A program made the translations under genes and the position numbers. A stretch of 64,000 nt of DNA, taken from assembly GCA_963730405.1 (NCBI GenBank), contig CAVSRW010000011.1:308507-372506 (forward strand). The letters are read 5' to 3'. A model generated the notes under the pieces. That model made no database searches, was not told where the DNA came from, and saw only the letters and a program-made list of their open reading frames with translations. The stretch comes from Gaiellasilicea sp963730405 (GTDB lineage: Bacteria > Actinomycetota > Thermoleophilia > Gaiellales > Gaiellaceae). This document shows, in pieces, positions 28,346-36,421 of this stretch (position 1 is the stretch's first letter; every line of letters starts with the position of its first letter).

Positions 28346-29269
28346 GTGACGACGCGACCCGACCCCGAGCTCGACGGCTTCCTTGCGCTGCTCGCCACGC
28401 GGCGGGCGCCGCGGACCGTGGACGCGTACCGCCGCGACCTGGTCCAGCTCTCGGCCTGGCGCGGCGGGCCAGTCGGGGAGGCGACAACGGAGGAGCTCGA
28501 GCGCTGGCTCGCGCAGATGCGGGCGGACGGCGTCGCACCGACGACCGTCGCGCGCCGCGTCGCCGCGTTGCGCTCCTTCTTCCGCCACCAGATGCTGCTC
28601 GGCGCGCGCGAGGACAACCCTGCGGCGGCGCTCCAGCTGCCCAAGCGGGCGCGCGCGCTGCCGAAGACGCTCTCCCCCGGCGAGGCGGAGCGGCTGATCG
28701 ACGCCGCCAACGGCACGACGCCCCGCGCGATGCGCGACCGCGCGCTCGTCGAGCTGATGTACGGCGCCGGCCTGCGCGTCAGCGAGGCGACGGGGCTGCA
28801 CCGCCGGTCGGTCGACCTGGAAGAGCGGCTCGTACGCGCGCTCGGCAAGGGATCGAAGGAGCGCCTGGTTCCCCTGGGGCGCCCCGCCGTCGACGCGCTG
28901 CGCCGCTACATCGCGATGGGACGTCCTCACCTCGACCGGCGCAACCGGCCGGAGCTCTTCCTGAACGCGCGCGGCGGCCCGCTGACCCGCGCCGGGGCGT
29001 TCCTGATCCTGCGCCGGCTCGCCGAGAAGGCCGGGCTCGATCCCCACCGCGTCCACCCGCATCTGCTCCGCCACTCGTTCGCCACGCACCTGCTCGAGGG
29101 CGGTGCCGACCTCCGCAGCGTCCAGGAGATGCTCGGCCACGCCGACCTCTCCACCACCGAGCTCTACACGCACGTATCCGATCGAAGGCGTCGCGAGTTG
29201 TACTTCCGAGCGCATCCACACGCGCGCAGGGGTTCGACTCTGAAAAGGACGTCTTCCGATGACGCTTGA
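28346..29269 (+). CDS. xerD: Tyrosine recombinase XerC/XerD type, second of two
   Basis: 307 residues. Core-binding domain starts DGFLALLATRRAPRTVDAYRRDL. Catalytic motifs are YGAGLRVSEATGL (Arg), GKGSKERLVPLG (Lys), VHPHLLRHSFATHLLEGGADL, MLGHADLSTTELYTHV (His and Tyr). About 37 bases separate it from the first Xer gene. The two proteins share their motif order but differ clearly in the N-terminal half, so this is an old paralogue pair. The stop overlaps the start of a 55-residue zinc-ribbon protein. Confidence 0.93.
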   Translation: MTTRPDPELDGFLALLATRRAPRTVDAYRRDLVQLSAWRGGPVGEATTEELERWLAQMRADGVAPTTVARRVAALRSFFRHQMLLGAREDNPAAALQLPKRARALPKTLSPGEAERLIDAANGTTPRAMRDRALVELMYGAGLRVSEATGLHRRSVDLEERLVRALGKGSKERLVPLGRPAVDALRRYIAMGRPHLDRRNRPELFLNARGGPLTRAGAFLILRRLAEKAGLDPHRVHPHLLRHSFATHLLEGGADLRSVQEMLGHADLSTTELYTHVSDRRRRELYFRAHPHARRGSTLKRTSSDDA

Positions 29270-29426
29270 CCCTCAGATCGTTGCCTTCGCAGCCCTCGCC
29301 ATGGCGATCGGCTGGACGATGACCTTCTCCGGGCTGAAGAAGCACGCGCTCGAGTTGAAGCGGCGCGAGCGGACTTGCCCGTCGTGCGGCCGCAGCATCA
29401 GCGGCGCCGTTTGTAGAGAGCACTAG
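29259..29426 (+). CDS. Small membrane-anchored zinc-ribbon protein
   Basis: 55 residues: MTLDPQIVAFAALAMAIGWT gives one membrane helix, then a basic stretch (LKKHALELKRRERT) and a CPSCGRSISGAVC motif with a final His that could bind zinc. The ATG lies 11 bases inside the xerD 3' end, and the stop overlaps purK from the other strand by four bases. This tight packing, with no noncoding base left, supports a real gene. Function unknown. Confidence 0.65.
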   Translation: MTLDPQIVAFAALAMAIGWTMTFSGLKKHALELKRRERTCPSCGRSISGAVCREH

Positions 29427-30415
29427 AGCAACGCGAGCAGAGCGGCTTCGTCGGCCTGCGTCGGCTCGACGAGCGTGACGTGCCCGAGCTTTCGTCCCGG
29501 GCGGGGCTCCTTGCCGTAGAGATGGAGGTGCGCACCCGGGATCCGCAGCACGTCCTGGGAACGCGGAAGCGACCCGATCAGGTTGACCAGCAGCGACGGC
29601 CGCGACTCCGTCGGACCGAGCGGCAGCCCGAGGATCGCGCGCAGGTGGTTCTCGAACTGGCTCGTCGCCGAGCCCTCGATCGTCCAATGCCCGGTGTTGT
29701 GGACGCGCGGCGCGAACTCGTTCGCGAGCAGCCGCCCGCCGACGTCGAACAGCTCGAGCGCGAGCACGCCGACGTAGCCGAGCGCCTCGAGGAGCCGCGC
29801 GCCGTACTCCTCCGCCTCGGCCTGGGGCGAGTTCGCGGCGGGCGCGCGCGAGACGCGCAGGATCCCGTCCTCGTGGAGGTTCTCCACGAGCGGCCAGAAC
29901 CGCGTCTCCCCATCGGCCGCACGGACTGCGAGCAGCGACAGCTCGCGCTCGAACGGGACGCGTTCCTCGAGGACATGGGAGGGTCCTGGCCCCTCCCATG
30001 TCTCCACGAGACGTTGGCCCTTTCCGTCGTAGCCGAGGCGCCGCGTCTTGAGGATCGCCGGGAACGTTTCGACCTCCTCGTCGATCCGCGGCGTCGGGAT
30101 CCCGAGCTCCCGGAAGAGCCGCTTCTCGACCAGCCGGTCCTGGGACGCCCGGAGCGCAGCAGCGGCCGGGATCGCGCCGATGCGCTCGGCGGCCGCAACG
30201 GGCACGTTCTCGAACTCGTACGTGACCGCCGCTGCGCCGTCGGCGAGCCGGTCGAGCAGCCCGGGGTCGTCGTAGTCGCCGACGATCAGCTCGCCGACCG
30301 CGGCGGCGGGTGCGTCCGGCGACGGGTCGAGGAAGCGGAAGGAGAGGCCGAGCGGGATCCCGGCGAGCGCGAGCATCCGCCCCAGCTGCCCCCCGCCGAT
30401 GACGCCGACGATCAC
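29423..30415 (-). CDS. purK: 5-(carboxyamino)imidazole ribonucleotide synthase
   Basis: ATP-grasp enzyme of purine synthesis that makes N5-CAIR; 330 residues. N-terminal MIVGVIGGGQLGRMLALAG, VTYEFENVP, SQDRLVEKRLFRELGIPTP, an ATP-grasp region ILKTRRLGYDGKGQ, and the C-terminal NEFAPRVHNTGHWTIEG, all diagnostic. Its start overlaps the end of purE by four bases, and together they perform the two-step carboxylation of AIR. Confidence 0.97.
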   Translation of the reverse strand: MIVGVIGGGQLGRMLALAGIPLGLSFRFLDPSPDAPAAAVGELIVGDYDDPGLLDRLADGAAAVTYEFENVPVAAAERIGAIPAAAALRASQDRLVEKRLFRELGIPTPRIDEEVETFPAILKTRRLGYDGKGQRLVETWEGPGPSHVLEERVPFERELSLLAVRAADGETRFWPLVENLHEDGILRVSRAPAANSPQAEAEEYGARLLEALGYVGVLALELFDVGGRLLANEFAPRVHNTGHWTIEGSATSQFENHLRAILGLPLGPTESRPSLLVNLIGSLPRSQDVLRIPGAHLHLYGKEPRPGRKLGHVTLVEPTQADEAALLALL

Positions 30416-30899
30416 GCAGCAGGATCGGGATTCGCCAGAACCGACTCGGTCTGGGCGGCCCTGTAACGCGCGAGCCGCTCGCGCACGCCCTCGTCCGAGC
30501 GGGCCACGATTGCGGCCGCCAGGAGGGCCGCGTTGACGGCCCCGGCCCTGCCGATCGCGAGGGTGCCCACGGGCACGCCGGCCGGCATCTGCACGATCGA
30601 GAGGAGCGAGTCCATCCCCTTCAGCGTCTTCGACTCGACGGGCACGCCGAGGACCGGGAGGGGGTCTTCGACGCCGCCATGCCCGGCAGGTGGGCCGCGC
30701 CGCCGGCCCCGGCGATCAGCACCTGCAGCCCACGCTCCTCGGCCGACGCGGCGTACTCGAAGAGCAGGTCCGGCGTCCGGTGGGCGGAGACGACCTGCTG
30801 CTCGAACGGCACCTCGAGCGCCTCCAGCGTCTCGCACGCGTGCCGCATCGTCTCCCAGTCGGAGCGCGAGCCCATGATCACTCCAACAAGTGCGGTCAC
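30412..30899 (-). CDS. purE: N5-CAIR mutase PurE (one frameshift)
   Basis: Mutase acting directly after PurK. The N-terminal part (VGVIMGSRSDWETMRHACE, VVSAHRTPDLLFEYA, AGAGGAAHLPGM) is in one frame; LPVLGVPVESKTLKGMDSLL, SIVQMPAGVPVGTLAIG and the C-terminus are in another. The switch falls at a run of C on the coding strand (about 30,657-30,664), where one extra base would restore the family sequence exactly. As the enzyme is normally essential for purine synthesis and both halves are perfectly conserved, a homopolymer error in the assembly is the simplest reading. Confidence 0.85.
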
Positions 30900-31393
30900 T
30901 TGACGTTGGCGCGCTTCTGCAGCGCGAGCCCGACGGCGCGCGCGGTCTTCCGCAGTTCCGCGTCCTGCTCGTCGTCGTCGGCCAGCCCGAGGAGGAGCGT
31001 CACGGTCTCGCGCGCCGGCGAGCCGTTCTTCAGGCAGACGATCGCGAGCCGCCGCACCGCCAGGTTCGCGTCGGCCCGGGCGAGGTCCTCGAGCTGGCGC
31101 CGCATCCCGTTGACATCGCCTGGATGGTCACGGGAGAGGCCCTCGAGCGCGATCAGCGCCGAGCCGCGCGCCGCGGGGCTCTCGTCCTGGAGTCCGCGGC
31201 GGACGAGCTCGAGCTTCTGCCGGAAGCGGAACTGCGCGATCGCCCGGTACGCCTGCGCGCGGATTCGGTAGTCAGGGCTCCTAGCCGCATGCTCGAGCTC
31301 CTCGTCCCACTGCTGGCGCAGGGTCGCGAGCCCCTTCTGATCCCCGGCCGAAGCGAGCTCGTCGGCGCGAGCTGCGGCTTCCGCGAGCGTCAT
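30896..31393 (-). CDS. HEAT-repeat-like helical protein
   Basis: 165 residues, nearly all helix: MTLAEAAARADELASAGDQK, then alternating amphipathic helices (YRIRAQAYRAIAQFRFRQKL, ESPAARGSALIALEGLSRD, DANLAVRRLAIVCLKNGSPA) that look like HEAT or armadillo-type repeats. Its ATG overlaps the stop of the second citrate synthase (ATGA). A scaffold or assembly role for the neighbouring enzymes is possible but unproven. Confidence 0.6.
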   Translation of the reverse strand: MTLAEAAARADELASAGDQKGLATLRQQWDEELEHAARSPDYRIRAQAYRAIAQFRFRQKLELVRRGLQDESPAARGSALIALEGLSRDHPGDVNGMRRQLEDLARADANLAVRRLAIVCLKNGSPARETVTLLLGLADDDEQDAELRKTARAVGLALQKRANVK

Positions 31394-32475
31394 CCGATCG
31401 AGGATGCCGAGCGGGCGCCCGGGCCGACGTACCGAGCCGAGGGCCGCACGAGCCGGCTCAGCTTCTTCTGCTCGAGGATGTGCGCCGACCAGCCGGCGGT
31501 CCGCGAGCAGGCGAACATCGCGGGCGCGAGCTCGGGCGGGATCCCGGCGACGTCGAGCACGACCGCCGACCAGAACTCGACGTTCGTCTCGAGCGGGCGG
31601 TCGGGTGACTTCTTGCGCAGCGCCTCGAGCGCCGCCGCCTCCAGTCGATCCGCGACCTCGTACCGCGGCGCGCCGAGCTCCTTCGCCGTCTTCTTCAGCA
31701 GCCGCGCGCGCGGATCCTCGGCGCGGTAGACGCGATGACCGAAGCCCATCAGACGCTCGCCCCGCTCGATCAGGCTCTGCACGTACGCCGCGGGATCGCC
31801 GGACTCGGCCGCGGCGTCGAGCATCGGCAGGACGCGCGCCGGCGCACCGCCGTGGAGCGGGCCGGAGAGCGCGCCCACCGCCGACGAGAGCGCTGCGGCG
31901 CAGTCGGAGCCGGTCGAGGCGGTGATCCGGGCGACGAAGGTGGAGGCGTTGAGCCCGTGCTCGCAGGTGCAGATCCAGTAGGTGTCGAGCGCCTGGACGT
32001 GGCTCGGGTCTGCCTCGCCGCGCCACTCGAGGAAGAAGCGCTCGGCCGTGGTCTCGCCCTGGGCGACCGCCTGGGGCGCGATCCGGTCGTCGTGTCCGTC
32101 GGCGATCCGCGCCGACTGGGCGGCGATCGAGATGAACTGCGCCGAGAGGCGCCGCAGGTCCTCGCGCGCCTCGTCGTCGTCGATGTCGATCAGCTTCTTG
32201 ACGCCCCACTCCGCCCCGAGCCGCGCGGTCACGGCCTGCAGATCGGCCGGGGTGTTGCCGGTCAGGCCGCCGCCCTCGTACGGCTCGGCGGCCGGCAGCC
32301 CAGGCGAGAAGCTCTCGTCGACGAGGAGGCCCCAGACCTGCTCGAAGCGGTAGGAGCCGACGAGCTCCTCGATGTCGACACCGCGGTACCGGAGCGCGCC
32401 GCCCTCGCGATCGGGCTCGGCGATCTCGGTCTCGAAGGCGACGACGCCCTCGAGTCCCGGCTTGAAGTCGCTCAT
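31390..32475 (-). CDS. Citrate synthase, second copy (CitA-like)
   Basis: 361 residues of the citrate/methylcitrate synthase family. It starts MSDFKPGLEGVVAFETEIAE, has RYRGVDIEELV, the catalytic His region EHGLNASTFVAR, SGPLHGGAPARV, GFGHRVYRAEDPRA and the catalytic Asp region ETNVEFWSAVVLDVAG. The N-terminus is nearer the CitA/citrate synthase 2 type than the first copy. The gene overlaps the first copy by four bases. Substrate could be propionyl-CoA or acetyl-CoA. The last residues (GARSASSIG) are unusual for the family. Confidence 0.92.
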   Translation of the reverse strand: MSDFKPGLEGVVAFETEIAEPDREGGALRYRGVDIEELVGSYRFEQVWGLLVDESFSPGLPAAEPYEGGGLTGNTPADLQAVTARLGAEWGVKKLIDIDDDEAREDLRRLSAQFISIAAQSARIADGHDDRIAPQAVAQGETTAERFFLEWRGEADPSHVQALDTYWICTCEHGLNASTFVARITASTGSDCAAALSSAVGALSGPLHGGAPARVLPMLDAAAESGDPAAYVQSLIERGERLMGFGHRVYRAEDPRARLLKKTAKELGAPRYEVADRLEAAALEALRKKSPDRPLETNVEFWSAVVLDVAGIPPELAPAMFACSRTAGWSAHILEQKKLSRLVRPSARYVGPGARSASSIG

Positions 32476-33596
32476 CGCGCCGCCTCCACCGGGTAGTCGC
32501 GCCGCGGCTCGCCCACGTACTCGGCGCTCGGGCGGATGATCTTGCCGCCGGCATGCTGCTCGAGCACGTGCGCGGCCTGGCCGGCGACCCGGCTCATCTC
32601 GAAGAGCGGGATGAAGAGGTCCGTCGGGATCCCCAGGTAGTGGTAGAGCACGCCGGAGTAGAGGTCGACGTTCGGCCACAGGCCCTTCTGCTCGTGCGCC
32701 TCGCGCTCGGCCGTCTGGGCGATCTCGAGGAAGTTGGGCTCGGTGTCGTCGGCGAACTGCTCCGAGAGGCGGCGGAGGATCGGCGCGCGCGGGTCCATCG
32801 CGCGGTAGAGCGGGTGGCCGAAGCCGTAGAGCGGCTTCTTCGCCTCGAGCCGCGAGCGGACACCTTCGGCGACGCCTGCAGGAGAGCCGAACTCCCGGAA
32901 CATCGTCATCGCCGCCTGGTTGGCGCCCCCGTGCAGCGGTCCCTTCAGCGCCGAGATCGCAGCGACGATCGCGGAGTGCATGTCCGCGTTCGTGCCTGCG
33001 ACGACGCGGGCGGTGAACGTCGACGCGTTCATCTCGTGCTCGGCGTGGAGGATCATCGCGACCTCGAACGCGCGCGCCTCCTCGGTGGTCGGCGCCCCGC
33101 CCTGGAGCATGGTCAGGAAGTTCTCGGCGTAGTCGAGCGAGGGATCTGGGTCGACGGCCGGCTCACCGCGGCGGCGGCGCTCGTAGCGCGCGACGATCGT
33201 CGGCAGCTGCGCGATCAGCGTGACTGCCTTCCGCAGCTCGTTCTCCCGGTCGATCGAGTCCTCGGCCGGGTCGGAGAACGAGAGCGCGGACACGGCCGTG
33301 CGCAGCGTCTCCATCGGCGAGGCGTCCATCGCGTTCCCGTCGATGATCGTCGTCACCGCGCGCGGCAGCTCCCGAGCCCCGGCAAGCCGCTCCTTGAACG
33401 CGTCGAGCTCATCGCTCCCGGGCAGGTCGCCCTCGAGCAGGAGGTACGCGACCTCCTCGTAGCTCGCGTGCTCGGCGAGGCCGGCGATGTCGTAGCCGCG
33501 GTACATGAGCACGCCCTCGTCGGGGTCGATCGAGCAGATGCTCGTCTCCGCCACGGAGACGCCGGAGAGTGCGACGGACTTCTTCGGGCCGGCCAT
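32472..33596 (-). CDS. gltA: Citrate synthase, first copy
   Basis: 374 residues; condenses acetyl-CoA with oxaloacetate. Signs are SVAETSICSIDPDEGVLMYRG, LPTIVARYERRRRGEP, AEHEMNASTFTARVVAGT (catalytic His), LKGPLHGGANQAAM, YGFGHPLYRAMDPRAP and PNVDLYSGVLYHYLGIP (catalytic Asp). The ATG at 33,596 has a TAATGT box 8 bases upstream and no ribosome-binding site. It faces the divergent icd gene across 57 bases, so both TCA operons start from one region. Confidence 0.95.
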   Translation of the reverse strand: MAGPKKSVALSGVSVAETSICSIDPDEGVLMYRGYDIAGLAEHASYEEVAYLLLEGDLPGSDELDAFKERLAGARELPRAVTTIIDGNAMDASPMETLRTAVSALSFSDPAEDSIDRENELRKAVTLIAQLPTIVARYERRRRGEPAVDPDPSLDYAENFLTMLQGGAPTTEEARAFEVAMILHAEHEMNASTFTARVVAGTNADMHSAIVAAISALKGPLHGGANQAAMTMFREFGSPAGVAEGVRSRLEAKKPLYGFGHPLYRAMDPRAPILRRLSEQFADDTEPNFLEIAQTAEREAHEQKGLWPNVDLYSGVLYHYLGIPTDLFIPLFEMSRVAGQAAHVLEQHAGGKIIRPSAEYVGEPRRDYPVEAAR

Positions 33597-33604
33597 CGCG
33601 CAGG

Positions 33605-33610
33605 ACATTA
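33605..33610 (-). promoter_or_regulatory. -10 box of the citrate synthase operon, leaderless type
   Basis: Minus-strand TAATGT lies 8 bases before ATG 33,596. On the plus strand TAGAGT (33,639-33,644) lies 9 bases before icd. Confidence 0.4.
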
Positions 33611-33653
33611 CCGGCAACGCGTGGCGCAACCTCGTCGGTAGAGTCCGGCGCCG

Positions 33654-34745
33654 ATGGCGCATCGCGTGACCCTGATCCCGGGCGACGGCACCGGCCCCGA
33701 ACTGGCCGAGGCGACGCGACGCGTGCTCGAGGCGACCGGCGTCGAGTTCGACTGGGACGTCCAGCAGGCCGGCACCGACGTCATGGACGAGAACGACGGC
33801 AACCCGCTGCCCGAGCATGTCCTCGAGTCGATCCGGCAGAACGGGACGGCGCTGAAGGGGCCGATCACGACCCCGGTCGGGGGCGGCTTCCGCTCCGTCA
33901 ACGTCGGCCTGCGGAAATCGCTCGACCTCTACGGCCAGGTCCGCCCGTGCAAGAGCTACCCGGGAGTCCGTTCCCGCTACGCCAACGTCGACCTGATCGT
34001 GATCCGCGAGAACACGGAGGATCTCTACGCCGGCGTCGAGTTCGAGGAAGGCACCGAGGACGCGGACGAGCTGCTCGACTGGCTCGGCCAGAAGGGCTAT
34101 CCGAACATCCGTCGCGACTCGGGCATCTCGATCAAGCCGATCTCGGAGACCGGAACGCGCCAGATCGTCCAGTTCGCCTTCGACTACGCCCGCCGCAACG
34201 GCCGCCGCAAGGTCACGGCGATCCACAAGGCGAACATCATGAAGTTCACCGACGGGCTCTTCCTCCACGTCGCGGAGGACGTCGCAGCGGAGAACACGGA
34301 CATCGAGTTCGAGGAGCGCATCGTCGACAACCTCTCGATGCAGCTCGTGCAGCGGCCGGAGGAGTACGACGTGCTCGTGCTGCCCAACCTCTACGGCGAC
34401 ATCGTCTCCGACCTCTGCGCCGGCCTGATCGGCGGCCTCGGCCTCGCGCCGGGGGCCAACTTCGGCGCGAAGGCGGCGGTATTCGAACCGACACACGGGT
34501 CGGCGCCGAAGTACAAGGGTCAGAACAAGGTCAACCCGATGGCGATGATGCTCTCCGGCATGCTGATGCTGCGCCACCTCGACGAGGGCGCGGCGGCGGG
34601 CCGGCTCGAGCATGCGATCGCCGAGGTGATCGCCGAGGGCAGGAGCGTCACCTACGACATGAAGCCGGCACGCGACGACCCGACCGCGGTCGGCACGAGC
34701 GAGGTCGCGGACGCGATCATCGAGAAGCTGGAGGTTCTGCCGTGA
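33654..34745 (+). CDS. icd: Isocitrate dehydrogenase, NAD-type
   Basis: 363 residues of the isocitrate/isopropylmalate dehydrogenase family. It shows TLIPGDGTGPELAEA, a substrate loop LKGPITTPVGGGFRSVNVGLRK, DLYGQVRPCKSYPGVRSRYANVDLIVIRENTEDLYAG (split motif), KVTAIHKANIMKFTDGLF, and the nucleotide region EPTHGSAPKYKGQNKVNP, typical of NAD-dependent isocitrate dehydrogenases. The stop overlaps the mdh GTG (GTGA), so icd-mdh-SDR form one transcript. Confidence 0.93.
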   Translation: MAHRVTLIPGDGTGPELAEATRRVLEATGVEFDWDVQQAGTDVMDENDGNPLPEHVLESIRQNGTALKGPITTPVGGGFRSVNVGLRKSLDLYGQVRPCKSYPGVRSRYANVDLIVIRENTEDLYAGVEFEEGTEDADELLDWLGQKGYPNIRRDSGISIKPISETGTRQIVQFAFDYARRNGRRKVTAIHKANIMKFTDGLFLHVAEDVAAENTDIEFEERIVDNLSMQLVQRPEEYDVLVLPNLYGDIVSDLCAGLIGGLGLAPGANFGAKAAVFEPTHGSAPKYKGQNKVNPMAMMLSGMLMLRHLDEGAAAGRLEHAIAEVIAEGRSVTYDMKPARDDPTAVGTSEVADAIIEKLEVLP

Positions 34746-35665
34746 GGCACAAGGTCACCGTCGTCGGCGCCGGGAACGTCGGCGCCACGTGTGCGCAGGA
34801 GCTTGCGCGCCGCGACTACGCCGACGTCGTCCTCGTCGACATCAAAGAGGGCCTGCCGCAGGGCAAGGCGCTCGACATCGACCAGGCAGGAGCCGTCCTC
34901 GGGTACGAGGCGAAGGTGACGGGCTCGAACGGCTACGAGGAGTCCGCGGGCTCGGAGGTGGTCGTGATCACGGCCGGCCTGCCGCGCCAGCCGGGCATGA
35001 GCCGGGACGACCTCGTGCAGACGAACGAGAAGATCGTCGGCTCCGTCACCGAGCAGGTCGCGGCCGCGAGCCCCGACGCGATCGTCGTCGTCGTCTCGAA
35101 CCCTCTCGACGCCATGTGCCACGTCGCGAGGAACGTCTCGGGCTGGCCGAAGGAGCGCGTCTTCGGAATGGCCGGGATCCTCGACACCGCGCGCTTCTCG
35201 ACCTTCATCTCCTGGGAGACCGGGATGTCGATCAAGGACGTGACCGCGATGGTGCTGGGCGGTCACGGCGACCAGATGGTTCCCGTCGTCTCGGCGACGA
35301 CCGTCGGCGGGATCCCGCTCCGCAAGCTGGTCGCCGAGGACCGGATCCAGGCGATGGTCGAGCGCACGGCCAAGGGCGGAGGCGAGCTCGTCAACCTGCT
35401 CGGCACCTCGGCCTGGTACGCGCCGGGCGCGGCCGCGGCCCAGATGGTCGACGCGATCGTCCTCGACGAGAAGCGCGTCCTGCCATGCACCGCGTATCTC
35501 GAAGGCGAGTACGGGATCGACGGCCTGTACATGGGCGTGCCGGTCGTGCTCGGCTCGAAGGGGATCGAACGCATCGTCGAGCTGGATCTCGACGACGCCG
35601 AGCAGCAGGCGCTCAAGGCCTCCGCGGACGCCGTCCGCGAGGTCGTCGCCGTCCTGACCACGTAA
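34742..35665 (+). CDS. mdh: Malate dehydrogenase
   Basis: 307 residues of the LDH-like malate dehydrogenase group. It has KVTVVGAGNVGATCAQELA (NAD-binding), VVVITAGLPRQPGMSRDDLVQTN (Arg of the substrate loop), VVVVSNPLDAMCHVA, AGILDTARFSTFIS and the catalytic His in VLGGHGDQMVPV. The GTG start overlaps the icd stop. Completes an icd-mdh pair beside the divergent citrate synthase genes. Confidence 0.96.
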   Translation: MRHKVTVVGAGNVGATCAQELARRDYADVVLVDIKEGLPQGKALDIDQAGAVLGYEAKVTGSNGYEESAGSEVVVITAGLPRQPGMSRDDLVQTNEKIVGSVTEQVAAASPDAIVVVVSNPLDAMCHVARNVSGWPKERVFGMAGILDTARFSTFISWETGMSIKDVTAMVLGGHGDQMVPVVSATTVGGIPLRKLVAEDRIQAMVERTAKGGGELVNLLGTSAWYAPGAAAAQMVDAIVLDEKRVLPCTAYLEGEYGIDGLYMGVPVVLGSKGIERIVELDLDDAEQQALKASADAVREVVAVLTT

Positions 35666-36408
35666 TGGACACCGGCCTCGCCGGGCGCACGGCGATCGTC
35701 TGCGGTGCGTCCGCCGGGATCGGGCTCGGCTGTGCCGAGGCGCTCGCAGCCGAGGGCGCGAACGTCGTCATGTTCGCGCGCCGCGCCGAGCTGCTGGGGC
35801 AGGAGGCCGAGCGGATCGGCGGGGTTCCCGTCGTCGGCGACGTCCGCAACCCCGAAGACCTCGAGCGGCTGGTCGCGACGGCGGTGGAGCGCTTCGGCGG
35901 CGTCGACGTCGTCGTGCTCAACTCCGGCGGCCCACCCCGCACGCGCTCGTTCGAGTTCTCGGACGAGCAGCTCGAGGGGGCCGTCGACCTCCTGCTCGTC
36001 TCGGCGATCCGGCTCGTGCGGCTCTGCCTGCCGCACCTGGAGGCGAGCGGCCACGGGCGCGTGATCGCGATCACGTCGAGCGCGGTGAAGGAGCCGATCG
36101 AGACGCTCGCGCTCTCGAGCGCCGTCCGCCCCGGCCTCGTCGGCTGGCTGAAGACGGCGTCGCGTGAGCTCGGCCCGAAAGGCGTGACCGTCAACTCCGT
36201 CATGCCGGGCCGGATCGACACCGAGCGGATCCGGGAGGTTTACCCGGACGGCCCGACCGAGGCGGACCTGGCCACGATCCCGCTTCGCCGCCTCGGCACG
36301 CCACGCGAGATCGGCGACATGGTCTGCTTCCTGGCCTCCGATCGCGCCGCGTACATCACGGGCGAATCGATCGGCGTCGACGGCGGCCTGCTCCGGGGAC
36401 TCCTGTGA
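35665..36408 (+). CDS. SDR-family protein with atypical active site
   Basis: 247-residue Rossmann protein. It has GRTAIVCGASAGIGLGCAEAL for the cofactor (GxxxGIG), VVLNSGGPPRTRSF and a C-terminal YITGESIGVDGG. The normal Tyr-x-x-x-Lys is absent: after the ITSSAVKEP strand the expected helix reads LALSSAVRPGLVGWLKTASR, so the Tyr position carries Ser and the Lys position Arg. This resembles the BKR-like SDR group that lacks the classical tetrad. The ATG overlaps the mdh stop by one base (TAATG). Substrate unknown. Confidence 0.85.
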   Translation: MDTGLAGRTAIVCGASAGIGLGCAEALAAEGANVVMFARRAELLGQEAERIGGVPVVGDVRNPEDLERLVATAVERFGGVDVVVLNSGGPPRTRSFEFSDEQLEGAVDLLLVSAIRLVRLCLPHLEASGHGRVIAITSSAVKEPIETLALSSAVRPGLVGWLKTASRELGPKGVTVNSVMPGRIDTERIREVYPDGPTEADLATIPLRRLGTPREIGDMVCFLASDRAAYITGESIGVDGGLLRGLL

Positions 36409-36421
36409 CGTCGGACGACAC

